This document shows positions 49,104 to 58,288 of a DNA stretch of 64,000 bases, piece by piece. The DNA comes from an uncultured Clostridia bacterium (GTDB lineage Bacteria; Bacillota; Clostridia; Oscillospirales; Acutalibacteraceae), in the NCBI GenBank assembly GCA_947631855.1, contig CANRMX010000002.1:1-64000 (forward strand). The letters are read 5' to 3'. The notes beneath the pieces are model-generated. The model ran no database searches, was not told where the DNA came from, and worked only from the letters and a program-made list of their open reading frames with translations. The number at the start of each line of letters is the position of its first letter. Position 1 is the stretch's first letter. The position numbers and the translations under genes were made by a program.

Positions 49104-50758
49104 GCCTTTTGGAGCATTTCCTCGGCCATTTGCAGCTGCAGCGGGGTGATGCTGTCACCGCCGATGATCCGGGCCAGTTCCTGCTTGCGGCCTTGGAAAT
49201 CCAGCGGCTCCACCCGGGTGTAGGTGCGCTCGCCCTCCACCCGCTTCACGATCCGCAGGTGATTGTCCGCCAGGGCGGCGATCTGCGCCAGATGGGTGAT
49301 GCACAGCACCTGCCGGTTCTGGGCCACCTGTTTCAGCTTCTGCCCCACCTTGGCTGCCGGCGCGCCGCTGACGCCGGTATCCACTTCGTCGAAGATCAGC
49401 GTGTCCACGCCGTCTTTTCCTGCCAGAACGGTCTTAATGGCCAACATGATCCGGGACAGTTCGCCGCCGGAGGCGATCTTCGACATGGGCCGGGGCGGTT
49501 CCCCTTTGTTGGCGGAGACGAGGAACTGGATCTTGTCGCAGCCCATGGTGTACAGCGGCACCCGCTGGATCTCCGGCAGGAACTCGATGCCCGGCATATT
49601 GAGAAACGCCAGTTCTTTCTTCACCTGCTCCGTAAAGCCGCCTGCCGCTTTCCGCCGCCGGTTGGAGAGCTCCCGGGCCAGTTCAATGGCCTTCCGCTTT
49701 TCCGCCTCATACTCGGCCTCCATCCGTTCCCGTTCCTCATCGGAGAACTCGATCTGGTGCAGCTGGCTTTTGCAGTTTGCCAGAAAATCCAGCATTTTTT
49801 CTTCGCTGTCGCCATATTTCAGCCCCAGTCGGTACAGCAGGTCCAGCCGATCCTCGATGCTCTCCAGCGCCTCGGGGTCAAAGTCGGTGGAAATGCCGGA
49901 CAGCGCGCTGTCCACGTCCTCCAGCAGATATTCCGCCTCCCGCAGCTTGCCCGCGGGGCTTTCCAGTTCCGGCAGATAGGCCGCGGCCTTTTCCAGCTCA
50001 CCGGCGGAGAGAGAAACCCCCGAAAGCAGCCCGTCGGTGGAATCGTCTCCCAGCAGTAGCCCGCGCACCCGCTCCAGGGCCCCGGCGATCCGCTCGCTGT
50101 TGCGAATGGCGTCCCGCTGCCGGGCCAGCTCCTCCCGCTCGCCGGGATGGACGTCGGCGGCCTCCAGCTCGTCGATCTGGTACCGCAGCAGATCGATCCT
50201 CCGGGCCTTCTCGCCCTCGTCGGCGTTCAGGGCTTCCAAGTCGCGCTGCAATTCCCGCAGCCGGCGATAGCTGGCCTGATAGTCCTCCAGCAGCGCCTCC
50301 AGCCCGGCGAATTTATCGATATAAGTCATGTGTATCTCCGGCGACAGCAGCTCATAGCTCTCGTGCTGGCCGTGGATGGAGATGAGTCTGGGCCCAATCT
50401 CCCGCAGCATGGCGGCGGTGACCGGCGCGCCGTTGCACCTGCACAGGGCCCGGCCCTCCGCCCGGATGTCCCGCTGGATCAGCAACGTGTTGTCCTCCTC
50501 CCGAGGGATGGACAAACTGTCCAGCATGGCCAGGGTATCGGCGTCCAGCTCCGAGAATAGCGCGGAAACCGACGCCTCCCGGGCGCCTGTCCGCACCAGA
50601 TCTCTGGAGGCCCGTTCCCCCAAAACCGCGTGGATGGCGTCGATGATGATGGATTTGCCCGCGCCGGTCTCGCCGGTCAGCACCGTAAAGCCTCCCGACA
50701 ACTGGATGGAGGCCCGCTCGATCACTGCGATGTTGTTGATGAAAAGCTGCTCTAACAC
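49100..50758 (-). CDS. recN: DNA repair protein RecN
   Basis: SMC-like ATPase of double-strand break repair. The 552-residue protein has the N-terminal Walker A FTVLTGETGAGKSIIIDAI, two long coiled-coil arms (about residues 160-330), the signature MSKIASGGELSRIMLAIK and Walker B DTLIFDEVDTGVSG. No LexA box is obvious upstream; it lies 5 bp downstream of argR, so it is probably read from the dxs-tlyA-nadK-argR transcript, as in many Firmicutes. Confidence 0.97.
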   Translation of the reverse strand: MLEQLFINNIAVIERASIQLSGGFTVLTGETGAGKSIIIDAIHAVLGERASRDLVRTGAREASVSALFSELDADTLAMLDSLSIPREEDNTLLIQRDIRAEGRALCRCNGAPVTAAMLREIGPRLISIHGQHESYELLSPEIHMTYIDKFAGLEALLEDYQASYRRLRELQRDLEALNADEGEKARRIDLLRYQIDELEAADVHPGEREELARQRDAIRNSERIAGALERVRGLLLGDDSTDGLLSGVSLSAGELEKAAAYLPELESPAGKLREAEYLLEDVDSALSGISTDFDPEALESIEDRLDLLYRLGLKYGDSEEKMLDFLANCKSQLHQIEFSDEERERMEAEYEAEKRKAIELARELSNRRRKAAGGFTEQVKKELAFLNMPGIEFLPEIQRVPLYTMGCDKIQFLVSANKGEPPRPMSKIASGGELSRIMLAIKTVLAGKDGVDTLIFDEVDTGVSGAPAAKVGQKLKQVAQNRQVLCITHLAQIAALADNHLRIVKRVEGERTYTRVEPLDFQGRKQELARIIGGDSITPLQLQMAEEMLQKA

Positions 50759-50763
50759 CTAAA

Positions 50764-51216
50764 TCACCTGCTGATCATCTTCCGAAATTCGTCCTGGGTC
50801 TCCACGGCCGCCGCCGCTGTCCGGCACACGATGAAGATGGTATCCTCTCCGGCCAGCGTCCCCACAAAATTCGGCCAGCGCACTGCGTCCATGGAGGCGC
50901 ACACCGCCTGGGCCATGCCCGTCATGCACTTGATGACCACCATGTTCTGGGCGGCCTCCACGGAAAGCACCGAGTCGGAAAACAGCGCGTAGAATTTGGA
51001 CGATATATCGCCGGTCCCGGCAGCCCCGGCGGAATATTTATATTTCCCGTCCGGAGAGAGGGACTTCACCAGCCGCAGCTCCTTGATATCCCGGGAGACC
51101 GTGGCCTGGGTGACCTCAAAGCCGTCCTCTTTCAGGTAGCGCAGCAGCTCCTCCTGGGTGTCGATCTCGTGCTCCCGGATGAGCTCCAATATCCGGGCAT
51201 GACGCCGTGTTTTCAT
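50764..51216 (-). CDS. argR: Arginine repressor ArgR
   Basis: Arginine-responsive hexameric regulator. The 150-residue protein has the winged-HTH VTQATVSRDIKELRLVK and the C-terminal oligomerisation/arginine domain NMVVIKCMTGMAQAVCASMDAVRWPNFVGTLAGEDTIFIVCRT (GTxAGxDTI core). RBS AGGAAGGAAG precedes the ATG. The adjacency to recN and nadK is conserved in Firmicutes and does not by itself imply control of these neighbours. Confidence 0.96.
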   Translation of the reverse strand: MKTRRHARILELIREHEIDTQEELLRYLKEDGFEVTQATVSRDIKELRLVKSLSPDGKYKYSAGAAGTGDISSKFYALFSDSVLSVEAAQNMVVIKCMTGMAQAVCASMDAVRWPNFVGTLAGEDTIFIVCRTAAAAVETQDEFRKMISR

Positions 51217-51253
51217 GCTTCATCTTCCTTCCTGTATATGATCCTCCAACCCC

Positions 51254-52090
51254 TCAGCGGGTGCTGATGAGTTTGCGGTCCAGTACCTCGAAAAAGCTCC
51301 GATCTTTCAGGCGGATAAACCTTGCCGACCGCCGGGAGCGGGAGAATTTCAGCATATCCCCTTCCCGAAGCGCCACCGGAGCGTCGCCATCCACCGTGAG
51401 AAACAGCCGGCCGGTGTTCTGCGGGATCGCCACGATCAAGCGGGTATCGCCGCCAAAAACCAGGCTGCGGTTGAAAAAGGCGTGAGGGCAGATGGGCGTG
51501 TACACCAGGCACTGCATATCCGGCTGGATCACCGGCCCGCCTGCCGACAGCGAATAGGCGGTGGATCCGGTGGGCGTCGCCACCAGAAAGCCGTCCGCCC
51601 GGCACCGGAATGCCCTGCCCTGGCCCAGGTCCATTTCGTAGTCGATGAGCCGGGCCAGTTCGCCGGAGATCACCGCGTCGTTGAGGGCACGATAGGTGGT
51701 CTTTTTCCCCATGGAAACCAGCTGCACCGACAGCATCAGCCGCGGTTCCTCGTAGTAATCGTCGGTCAGGAGCTTCGTCAGCAGGGGCAGCTCGCCGCGC
51801 TCCAACCCCGCCGTAAAGCCCAGCGTCCCGGCGTTCACGCCCAGAATGGGCTTATCCAGAGAGGCGGCCAGCTTCGCCGTGTGGATGATCGTGCCGTCTC
51901 CGCCCACCGCGATCAAGAGGTCGCAGTCCCGCAGCCGGCTCAGGGCGGTGCGGGTATATGCGACGTTTCGCATGGGCAGGGAATCCCTGTGCACAAACGT
52001 ACAGCCCTTTTCGCCCAGCAGTTCCATGATCTCCTGCCCGCAGGCCAGAGCTTCGGGCTTTTCCAGATTTGGCATCAGAGCGATCTTCAC
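51254..52090 (-). CDS. nadK: NAD kinase
   Basis: ATP-dependent phosphorylation of NAD to NADP. The 278-residue protein carries LLIAVGGDGTIIHTAK (GGDG catalytic motif), GVNAGTLGFTAGLE (NxGxLGF), and FLVATPTGSTAYSLSAGGPVI (GSTAYxxSAGG). Start is GTG 52090 with GGAGGGA upstream. Part of the dxs-tlyA-nadK-argR-recN run. Confidence 0.96.
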   Translation of the reverse strand: MKIALMPNLEKPEALACGQEIMELLGEKGCTFVHRDSLPMRNVAYTRTALSRLRDCDLLIAVGGDGTIIHTAKLAASLDKPILGVNAGTLGFTAGLERGELPLLTKLLTDDYYEEPRLMLSVQLVSMGKKTTYRALNDAVISGELARLIDYEMDLGQGRAFRCRADGFLVATPTGSTAYSLSAGGPVIQPDMQCLVYTPICPHAFFNRSLVFGGDTRLIVAIPQNTGRLFLTVDGDAPVALREGDMLKFSRSRRSARFIRLKDRSFFEVLDRKLISTR

Positions 52091-52112
52091 CGCCGTCCCT
52101 CCTTTTGTCCTG

Positions 52113-52919
52113 TCAGCGGTCCAGCGCCTGATGGGACGCTTCCACCACCGCTTCCGCCGGGAGCATCTCCGGCGACAGCGCCGGACAGCCGCTTTTTTTC
52201 AGATAGATCAAATATTCGATATTGCCCTCCGGCCCCTTCACCGGCGAATAGGTCAGCCCCAGCACGGCGTAGCCGTTGTCCAGTGCAAAGGCTTCGATCC
52301 GTTCGATCACTTCCCGGTGCACGTCCTTGGCCCGCACCACGCCCTTTTTGCCCACTTTCTCCCGGCCCGCCTCAAACTGTGGCTTGATCAGGCACACGGC
52401 CCGGCCGCCCGGTTTCAGCAGGGTGTGCAGCACCGGCAGCAGCAGGGTCAGGGAGATAAAGGAAACGTCGATGGAGAAAAAATCGATCTCCTCCGGGATC
52501 TCCTGCCGCGTCAGGTACCGGGCATTGGTGCGCTCCAGATTCACCACCCGGGGGTCGTTGCGCAGTTTCCAGTCCAGCTGGCCGTAGCCCACGTCCACCG
52601 CATAGACTTTTTCCGCGCCGTTTTGCAGCATGCAGTCGGTGAATCCTCCAGTGGACGCGCCCACGTCCATGCAGGTCAGGCCGTGCAGTTCCAGTCCAAA
52701 GGATTTCATGGCCTTTTCCAGCTTCAAGCCGCCCCGGCTGACATAGGGCAATCCTCTGCCCCGCACCTCCAGCGCGGTCTCCTCGGGATACAGGTCTCCC
52801 GGCTTGTCGGCTTTTTGATTGTCCGCATAGACGATCCCCGCCATGATCAGCGCCTTGGCTTTCTCCCGGCTCTCCGCAAGGCCCTGGGCCGCCAGCAGCA
52901 CATCAAGCCTTTTCTTCAC
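52113..52919 (-). CDS. tlyA: TlyA-family rRNA 2'-O-methyltransferase
   Basis: Homologue of TlyA, which methylates rRNA and affects capreomycin sensitivity; sometimes annotated hemolysin. The 268-residue protein has an N-terminal S4 domain (RLDVLLAAQGLAESREKAKALIMAGIVYAD), PYVSRGGLKLEKAM, and an FtsJ-type SAM domain with MDVGASTGGFTDCMLQNGAEKVYAVDVG. Start is GTG 52919, with AAGGAGG 9 nt upstream; it overlaps dxs by 17 nt. Confidence 0.92.
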   Translation of the reverse strand: MKKRLDVLLAAQGLAESREKAKALIMAGIVYADNQKADKPGDLYPEETALEVRGRGLPYVSRGGLKLEKAMKSFGLELHGLTCMDVGASTGGFTDCMLQNGAEKVYAVDVGYGQLDWKLRNDPRVVNLERTNARYLTRQEIPEEIDFFSIDVSFISLTLLLPVLHTLLKPGGRAVCLIKPQFEAGREKVGKKGVVRAKDVHREVIERIEAFALDNGYAVLGLTYSPVKGPEGNIEYLIYLKKSGCPALSPEMLPAEAVVEASHQALDR

Positions 52920-54795
52920 GGGGCGCGGCCTCCTTTTCTCCGGGTAGATTTTCCAAAATCATCTGCGCCATCCCCTGACGGGTCAGGCCCAGCTTTTCCA
53001 GGGAGCGGAACATGGGCGCGTGCGGGATAAAGGGTTCCTCGATAGCCCGGAGATGATACGCGCCTGTAAAGCCGTTCTGCTTTAATAGATATGCAAAATG
53101 CTCGCCGATCCCACCCATGCGCACCCCTTCTTCAAAGAAGAAAACCGCCTTTGCGCCCGTCGCCTCCGCGGCTGCGGCAAGGTCCACGGGGATGATCCGG
53201 TTCAGCTTGATCAGCTTGATTTTGATGCCCTGTTCCGCCAGATCTTCCACCGCCTGGGCCGCAAAGGAGAACAGGCGGCCATAGGTCACCACGCACAGCG
53301 GGGCGTCCGCCGGGCCGAAGGTGCTGATTGGGTCGGCGGTGGGCTGAAAATCCTTCGGCAGATACAGCTCTTTGCCCCGGGGATACCGCACGGCGCAGAG
53401 GCCAGCGCCCTTTTGCACCAAATAGGTCAGCTGCACGCGCAGTTCGTCAAATCCCGCAGGAGAATAGACGGTGGCATTGGGCACGGTCTGCAAAAACGCC
53501 GCGTCGAACACGCCCTGATGGGTCACGCCGTCCTCTCCCACCACGCCGGCCCGGTCGATGGCCAAAATCACTTTCGTGCCCTGAATGGCCACGTCGTGGA
53601 TCAGCTCGTCGTAGGAGCGCTGCAAAAACGTGGAGTACACTGCGAACACCGGCAGCATCCCGCCGGCGGCCAATCCTCCGGCAAAGGTGACGCCGTGTTC
53701 CTCGGCAATGCCCACATCGAAAAAGCGGTCGTGATACAGCATGTGGAAATCGGTGAGCCCCGTGCCGTCCCGCATGGCGGCGGTGATGGCGCAGATGCGC
53801 TCGTCCTGCTCCGCCAGCGCGCACAACGTCTCCCCGAACACATCCGAAAAGCTGGTGTGATGGGCTCCCGGCTCGCCGGTGGACACGTTGAAGCCCGGCA
53901 GACCGTGGTAGATGCTGGGGTCCTGCTCCGCGTACTGGTAGCCCTTTCCTTTGTAGGTGCGCACATGGATCAACACCGGGCGCTGCACCAGCTTGGCGCT
54001 TTCAAAGGCTTCCCGCAGGCTGTTGATGTCGTGGCCGTCAAAGGGGCCGTAGTAGGCGAAGCCCAGATCTTCAAAGATGGTGGAGTGATACAGAGTGCGC
54101 TTCACCGCATCCCGAACGCTCCGCAGGCCCTTGGACACCGCCCCGCCGATCAAAGGGAGCTTCAGCAGTCCGGCCTCCAGATTGTTTTTGGTGCGGATGT
54201 AGCCCGGCTTCGTGCGGATATAGGTGAGGTACCGGGCCATGGAGCCCACGTTGCGGGAGATGGACATATTGTTGTCGTTAAGCACCACGATCAGATTCCG
54301 CCGCATCCGCCCGGCGTTGTTGATCCCCTCGTATGCCAGGCCGCCGGTCAGCGCGCCGTCCCCGATCACCGCCACCACATGGCCGTCCCGGCCCAGAAAG
54401 CGGTTGGCCTCCGACACGCCCAGCGCCATGGAGATGGAGGTGCTGCTGTGGCCGGTGGTAAAGGGGTCGTAGGGGCTTTCCTCCCGGTTGGGGAATCCCG
54501 ATAACCCGCCGTCCGTGCGGATGGTGCCAAACTGTGCATACCGGCCCGTCAGCAGCTTATAGGGGTAGCTCTGGTGGCCCACGTCCCAGATCACGCTGTC
54601 CTTGGGGGGATCGAAAGCCAGCCCCAGGGCGACGGTCAGCTCCACCACGCCCAGATTGGAGGCCAGATGGCCCCCATTATCCGACACGGTTTCAATGATC
54701 GTTTCCCGCAATTCTTCGCATAGAGCGGTCAGCTCGTCCTCGGTGAGCTTGTGCAGATCCTTGGGCGAGGTGATCCCTTCCAACAGCTTTCCCAT
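52903..54795 (-). CDS. dxs: 1-Deoxy-D-xylulose-5-phosphate synthase
   Basis: First enzyme of the MEP isoprenoid pathway: pyruvate + glyceraldehyde 3-phosphate to DXP, using thiamine diphosphate. The 630-residue protein shows WDVGHQSYPYKLLTGR, GHSSTSISMALG, the TPP motif VIGDGALTGGLAYEGINNAG...VVLNDNNMSIS, and the transketolase C-terminal domains with GIAEEHGVTFAGG and DRAGVVGEDGVTHQG. ATG 54795 with AAGGGATG upstream. It lies 36 bp downstream of folD and overlaps tlyA. Confidence 0.97.
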   Translation of the reverse strand: MGKLLEGITSPKDLHKLTEDELTALCEELRETIIETVSDNGGHLASNLGVVELTVALGLAFDPPKDSVIWDVGHQSYPYKLLTGRYAQFGTIRTDGGLSGFPNREESPYDPFTTGHSSTSISMALGVSEANRFLGRDGHVVAVIGDGALTGGLAYEGINNAGRMRRNLIVVLNDNNMSISRNVGSMARYLTYIRTKPGYIRTKNNLEAGLLKLPLIGGAVSKGLRSVRDAVKRTLYHSTIFEDLGFAYYGPFDGHDINSLREAFESAKLVQRPVLIHVRTYKGKGYQYAEQDPSIYHGLPGFNVSTGEPGAHHTSFSDVFGETLCALAEQDERICAITAAMRDGTGLTDFHMLYHDRFFDVGIAEEHGVTFAGGLAAGGMLPVFAVYSTFLQRSYDELIHDVAIQGTKVILAIDRAGVVGEDGVTHQGVFDAAFLQTVPNATVYSPAGFDELRVQLTYLVQKGAGLCAVRYPRGKELYLPKDFQPTADPISTFGPADAPLCVVTYGRLFSFAAQAVEDLAEQGIKIKLIKLNRIIPVDLAAAAEATGAKAVFFFEEGVRMGGIGEHFAYLLKQNGFTGAYHLRAIEEPFIPHAPMFRSLEKLGLTRQGMAQMILENLPGEKEAAPREEKA

Positions 54796-54831
54796 AAACC
54801 AACATCCCTTACGATTCCCGGACAGGCGGCG

Positions 54832-55692
54832 TTAAAGCCCCAGCCCATTCTGGAGTTTTGCGGCTGTCACCGTGTTTTTCATCAGCATGGCCACAGTCAT
54901 GGGGCCCACGCCGCCGGGCACCGGCGTGATAGCCGACGCCAGCGGCTCCACGGCGGCAAAGTCCACGTCGCCGCACAGCTTGCCGTTCTCGTCGCGATTC
55001 ATCCCCACGTCGATCACCACCGCGCCGGGCTTCACCATGTCCGCCGTCACAAAGCCCGCTTTTCCCACGGCGGACACCAGAATATCCGCCTCCCGGGCGA
55101 TTTGTGGCAGCTCCGCCGTGCGGCTGTGGCAGACCGTTACCGTGCCGTTTTGCCGGAGCAGCAGCATGGCCATGGGCTTGCCCACGATATTGCTGCGGCC
55201 CAGCACCACGCAGCGCTTCCCGGAAAGATCGTTCAGGCCGATGGAGTAAAGCAGCTCCCGGATGCCCGCCGGCGTGCAGGGGACGAATCTCGGTTCGCCC
55301 TGCATGAGCTTGCCCACATTGACCGGGTGGAAGCAGTCCACGTCCTTTTCGGGCAGGATGCTTTCGATGGCCACCGAGGAGTCCAGCCCATCGGGCAGGG
55401 GCAGCTGCACCAAAATGCCGCTCACCGCCGGGTCGCCGTTCAGTTCCCGGATGACCTTCGCCAGTTCCTGCTGGGAAACGCTGCCCGGCAGGAAGCACTC
55501 CCGGGAGTCGATGCCGGTGGCGGCGCAGGCGGTTTTCTTGTTGCGGATATAGACCTTGGACGCGGGATCGTCTCCCGCCAGCACCACCGCCAGGCAGGGC
55601 CGAATCCCCTGCTCCTTTAACGCCGCCACTTCCCCGGCCACTTCCTCCAGCACCCGGTTGGAGACGGCTTTTCCGTCAATCAGGACTGCCAT
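54832..55692 (-). CDS. folD: Bifunctional methylenetetrahydrofolate dehydrogenase/cyclohydrolase
   Basis: Interconverts 5,10-methylene-, methenyl- and 10-formyl-THF, acting next to Fhs in one-carbon metabolism. The 286-residue protein shows SKVYIRNKKTACAATGI with the catalytic Lys, LVQLPLPDGLDS, DVDCFHPVNVGKL, and the NADP-binding VLGRSNIVGKPMAMLLLRQNGTVTVCHSRT. The C-terminal end TPVPGGVGPMTVAMLMKNT is typical. ATG 55692 has GTGAGGA upstream. Confidence 0.97.
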   Translation of the reverse strand: MAVLIDGKAVSNRVLEEVAGEVAALKEQGIRPCLAVVLAGDDPASKVYIRNKKTACAATGIDSRECFLPGSVSQQELAKVIRELNGDPAVSGILVQLPLPDGLDSSVAIESILPEKDVDCFHPVNVGKLMQGEPRFVPCTPAGIRELLYSIGLNDLSGKRCVVLGRSNIVGKPMAMLLLRQNGTVTVCHSRTAELPQIAREADILVSAVGKAGFVTADMVKPGAVVIDVGMNRDENGKLCGDVDFAAVEPLASAITPVPGGVGPMTVAMLMKNTVTAAKLQNGLGL

Positions 55693-55713
55693 GTCCTCAC
55701 TTCCTTTTGCACC

Positions 55714-56808
55714 TTATTCTTCCCCGTTTGTTTCCGATTCCTGGACTTCCTCCGCCGGAGATTCCCCAGACTCGTCGACAGCCTCGGATTCCTCCTCCTC
55801 GCCCACATCCTCTGCGGGCGCATCTTTCGGATGATCCGGCTTGTCCGCCGGGGCGTTGCCGAAGATCGTGCTGAACCGCACCGCGTCTTCGTCCTCCCCT
55901 GCCGCCTCTGCGGATTTGGCCGCTTCAATGGCCGCGTCCGCATCTATCTCGGTATCCAGTAATCCCACGGCCTCCATCACTCGGGCGTCCCCGCAGCCGG
56001 TGAGGCCCGTCCTCCGCCGCAGGGCGATGAGCAGGATCACGCCGATCACCGCGCTGGTGCCGGCCAGCACCTGGGAGACCCGCAGCCCCGTATGGGGGAT
56101 CATCAAACTGTCGGTGCGCAGGCCCTCAATAAAGAACCGGCAGGCCCCGTACCAGACGATATACAAGAGGAAAGTCTGCCCGTCATAGCGGCGCAGTTTG
56201 AGATTGAAGAAATGCAGCAGCACAAAGCCCAGCAGGCACAGCAGCGATTCATAGAGAAAGCAGGGGTGCACGTTTGCGCCGGGCACCACCAGCTGGGTGT
56301 TGTCGCTGTACATTCCCCAGGGCAGGTCGGTGGCCGAGCCGAAGGCCTCCTGATTCACAAAATTCCCCCACCGGCCCACGCACTGGCCGATCAAAAATCC
56401 GATGACCGTCACATCCAGCACCGCCAGCACATGGAGCTTCCGGATCTTCGCCATCAGCCCGCCGAACACCAGCGCACCGATCACGCCGCCATAGATGGCC
56501 AGCCCGCCGTTATGGATGTTGAAGATCTCCATGGGATCGTTGCGATAGGTGTCGCCGGGGTAAAAGATCACATAGAACAGCCGGGCGCAGACCACCGCGC
56601 CGATCAGCCCCACCAGCACCGCGTCCAGCAGACGGTCCATATCGATATGCATCTTGCTGCTCATGCGCCAGGCGTAGAGGATCGCCAGCAGGAAGCCCAC
56701 GGCGATGATCACCCCATACCAGCGCACCTCAAAGGTGCCGATGGAAAAGGCCGTCTCGTTCACCGTAAACTGGAGCCCCAGCTTGGGGAATTCCACAACA
56801 TGCGTCAT
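55714..56808 (-). CDS. lgt: Prolipoprotein diacylglyceryl transferase with acidic C-terminal tail
   Basis: Membrane enzyme that adds diacylglycerol to the lipobox Cys of prelipoproteins, such as the two predicted in this window. The 364-residue protein has the Lgt signatures HNGGLAIYGGVIGALVFGG (essential His region) and IGQCVGRWGNFVNQEAFG with the catalytic Arg, plus FIEGLRTDSL, and about seven membrane helices. The last ~90 residues are hydrophilic and very acidic (EDVGEEEESEAVDESGESPAEEVQESETNGEE), an extension beyond the usual ~270-residue protein. ATG 56808 follows AAGGAGG. Confidence 0.93.
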   Translation of the reverse strand: MTHVVEFPKLGLQFTVNETAFSIGTFEVRWYGVIIAVGFLLAILYAWRMSSKMHIDMDRLLDAVLVGLIGAVVCARLFYVIFYPGDTYRNDPMEIFNIHNGGLAIYGGVIGALVFGGLMAKIRKLHVLAVLDVTVIGFLIGQCVGRWGNFVNQEAFGSATDLPWGMYSDNTQLVVPGANVHPCFLYESLLCLLGFVLLHFFNLKLRRYDGQTFLLYIVWYGACRFFIEGLRTDSLMIPHTGLRVSQVLAGTSAVIGVILLIALRRRTGLTGCGDARVMEAVGLLDTEIDADAAIEAAKSAEAAGEDEDAVRFSTIFGNAPADKPDHPKDAPAEDVGEEEESEAVDESGESPAEEVQESETNGEE

Positions 56809-56864
56809 TTGATTTCCTCCTTAAACCGCAAAATCCACGGGGAAAATGACAATCGTTAGGCTTT

Positions 56865-56893
56865 ATTATAGCACATACCGGCGGCTTTTGAAA
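56865..56893 (-). promoter_or_regulatory. Candidate promoter of lgt and the folD-dxs run
   Basis: Minus strand TTTCAA, 17-bp spacer, perfect TATAAT, about 57 bp before the lgt ATG. The -35 is weak. Confidence 0.5.
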
Positions 56894-56983
56894 GAGAAAC
56901 AGGAAAAATAAATCCGCTTCCTCGCTTTTTGCGAAAAAAAGAAGCCCGAACACGGTGTGTGCGCGGACTAAAAAGTGAACCGA

Positions 56984-57027
56984 GAAAAATAGCAATCGGC
57001 AAACGCCTTTTGGCATTTGCCGATTGC
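56984..57027 (-). terminator. Terminator of the tRNA-Val-Asp-Phe unit
   Basis: Perfect 13-bp stem AGCAATCGGCAAA / TTTGCCGATTGCT with a 12-nt loop followed by ATTTTTCTC on the minus strand, directly after tRNA-Phe. Confidence 0.92.
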
Positions 57028-57103
57028 TGGTGCCTCCGATCGGAATCGAACCAATGACACGGGGATTTTCAGTCCCCTGCTCTACCAACTGAGCTACAGA
57101 GGC
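57028..57103 (-). tRNA. tRNA-Phe (anticodon GAA)
   Basis: Complete 76-nt cloverleaf on the minus strand: acceptor GCCTCTG / CGGAGGC, anticodon loop CTGAAAA in GGGGA/TCCCC, T arm GGTTCGATTCC, discriminator A and CCA. Confidence 0.97.
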
Positions 57104-57108
57104 AAATA

Positions 57109-57185
57109 TGGCGACCCGGAACGGGCTCGAACCGTCGACCTCTAGCGTGACAGGCTAGCGTTCTAACCAACTGAACTACCGGGCC
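57109..57185 (-). tRNA. tRNA-Asp (anticodon GTC)
   Basis: Complete 77-nt cloverleaf: acceptor GGCCCGG / CCGGGTC, anticodon loop CTGTCAC in CTAGC/GCTAG, T arm GGTTCGAGCC, discriminator G and CCA. It is a substrate for Tgt. Confidence 0.97.
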
Positions 57186-57214
57186 ATAAAGGAAGGTTCG
57201 GAAGCTGCATAAAT

Positions 57215-57291
57215 TGGTGGGGACAATAGGACTCGAACCTATGACCCCCTGCTTGTAAGGCAGGTGCTCTAACCAGCTGAGCTATGCCCCC
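57215..57291 (-). tRNA. tRNA-Val (anticodon TAC)
   Basis: Complete 77-nt cloverleaf: acceptor GGGGGCA / TGTCCCC, anticodon loop CTTACAA in CCTGC/GCAGG, T arm GGTTCGAGTCC, discriminator A and CCA. Confidence 0.96.
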
Positions 57292-57321
57292 GCAACCAGT
57301 GCTGTCCTTGACGGCTCTACT

Positions 57322-57350
57322 ATATTACAGGATTCAGCGCCGTTTGTCAA
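57322..57350 (-). promoter_or_regulatory. Promoter of the tRNA-Val-Asp-Phe operon
   Basis: Minus strand perfect TTGACA, 17-bp spacer, TAATAT, 30 bp before tRNA-Val. Confidence 0.8.
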
Positions 57351-57363
57351 GCGATTTTTCAGA

Positions 57364-58275
57364 TTATTTTTCTTTTTTTGTCTGCCGCTGCGCCTCCGCC
57401 CGCCGGGCAAGGGCTTCCAGCTCCTCCCGGGAAAAATAATATTTCCGCCCGCAGTATTGGCAGACCGCCTCTGCCCTGCCCTGATCGTCCAGCGGCAGGG
57501 TGCGGATCTCCTGGGGCCCCAGCGTCAGCAGCGCCCCGGCAAAGCGTTCCTTGCTGCAATTGCAGGCGTACCGCACGGGCATCTCGTCCAGCACTTCCAC
57601 CGAGAAGCCCTCCAGCGCCTTGCGGCACATCTCCTCCGGGGAAATGCCCTTGGCCAGCATGGTGGTGACCGCTTCCAGCTTCCCGATGTTTTCCTCCAGC
57701 CGATCCGCAGCGGAATCGTCCGCGCCGGGCAGCAGCTGAATCAGCAGCCCACCGGCCAATAGCGCCCTGCCGGACTGCCGGTCGGTCAGCACGCCCAATG
57801 CGCACACGGTGGGCGTCTGCTCGCTCTGGGCATAATATTGGGTGATGTCCTCCGCAATCTCGCCGCTCACCAGCTCCACCTGCCCCACATAGGGCTCGCC
57901 GTGGCCCGTATCTCGAAACACCGCCAGACGGCCGTCGGCGCCCACCGCGCCGCCCACGTCGATCTTCCCGTCCCCACGGATGGGCAGCTCCACCTCCGCG
58001 TGATCCACATATCCGCGCACATTCCAGTCGGCGTCGGCAATCGCCACCAGAGTGCCCAGCGGCCCGCCGCCGTTGATCTTCAAAGTCACCGTCGCCCCGT
58101 CGATCTTCTGCATCGCCCCAAAGATTGAAGCCCCGGTCAGCAGCCGCCCCAGGGCCGCGCAGGCGGTCTTGGTCAGCCCGTGCACCTGCTGGGCCGTGCG
58201 CACGATGGTGGAAGAATCGATGGCGGAAGCGATCATGCTGCCGTCGGAAGTGATCATGCGAATGATTTTGTCCAT
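57364..58275 (-). CDS. hslO: Hsp33 family redox-regulated chaperone
   Basis: ATP-independent holdase activated by oxidation. The 303-residue protein shows MIASAIDSSTIVRTAQQVHGLTKTACAALGRLLTG, NGGGPLGTLVAIADADWNVRGYV, and the C-terminal zinc redox switch CNCSKERF (CxC) and CQYCGRKYYF (CxxC). ATG 58275 has GAGGTG upstream; the ORF track adds four residues. The methyltransferase gene precedes it by 13 bp on the same strand, so one transcript is likely. Confidence 0.95.
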   Translation of the reverse strand: MDKIIRMITSDGSMIASAIDSSTIVRTAQQVHGLTKTACAALGRLLTGASIFGAMQKIDGATVTLKINGGGPLGTLVAIADADWNVRGYVDHAEVELPIRGDGKIDVGGAVGADGRLAVFRDTGHGEPYVGQVELVSGEIAEDITQYYAQSEQTPTVCALGVLTDRQSGRALLAGGLLIQLLPGADDSAADRLEENIGKLEAVTTMLAKGISPEEMCRKALEGFSVEVLDEMPVRYACNCSKERFAGALLTLGPQEIRTLPLDDQGRAEAVCQYCGRKYYFSREELEALARRAEAQRQTKKEK

Positions 58276-58288
58276 GGGACACCTCAAC

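Noticed and set aside
57359-58282. 307-aa minus-strand ORF almost coincident with hslO
   Set aside because: Same strand, other frame; the hslO frame carries the Hsp33 zinc motif CxC/CxxC and the RBS.
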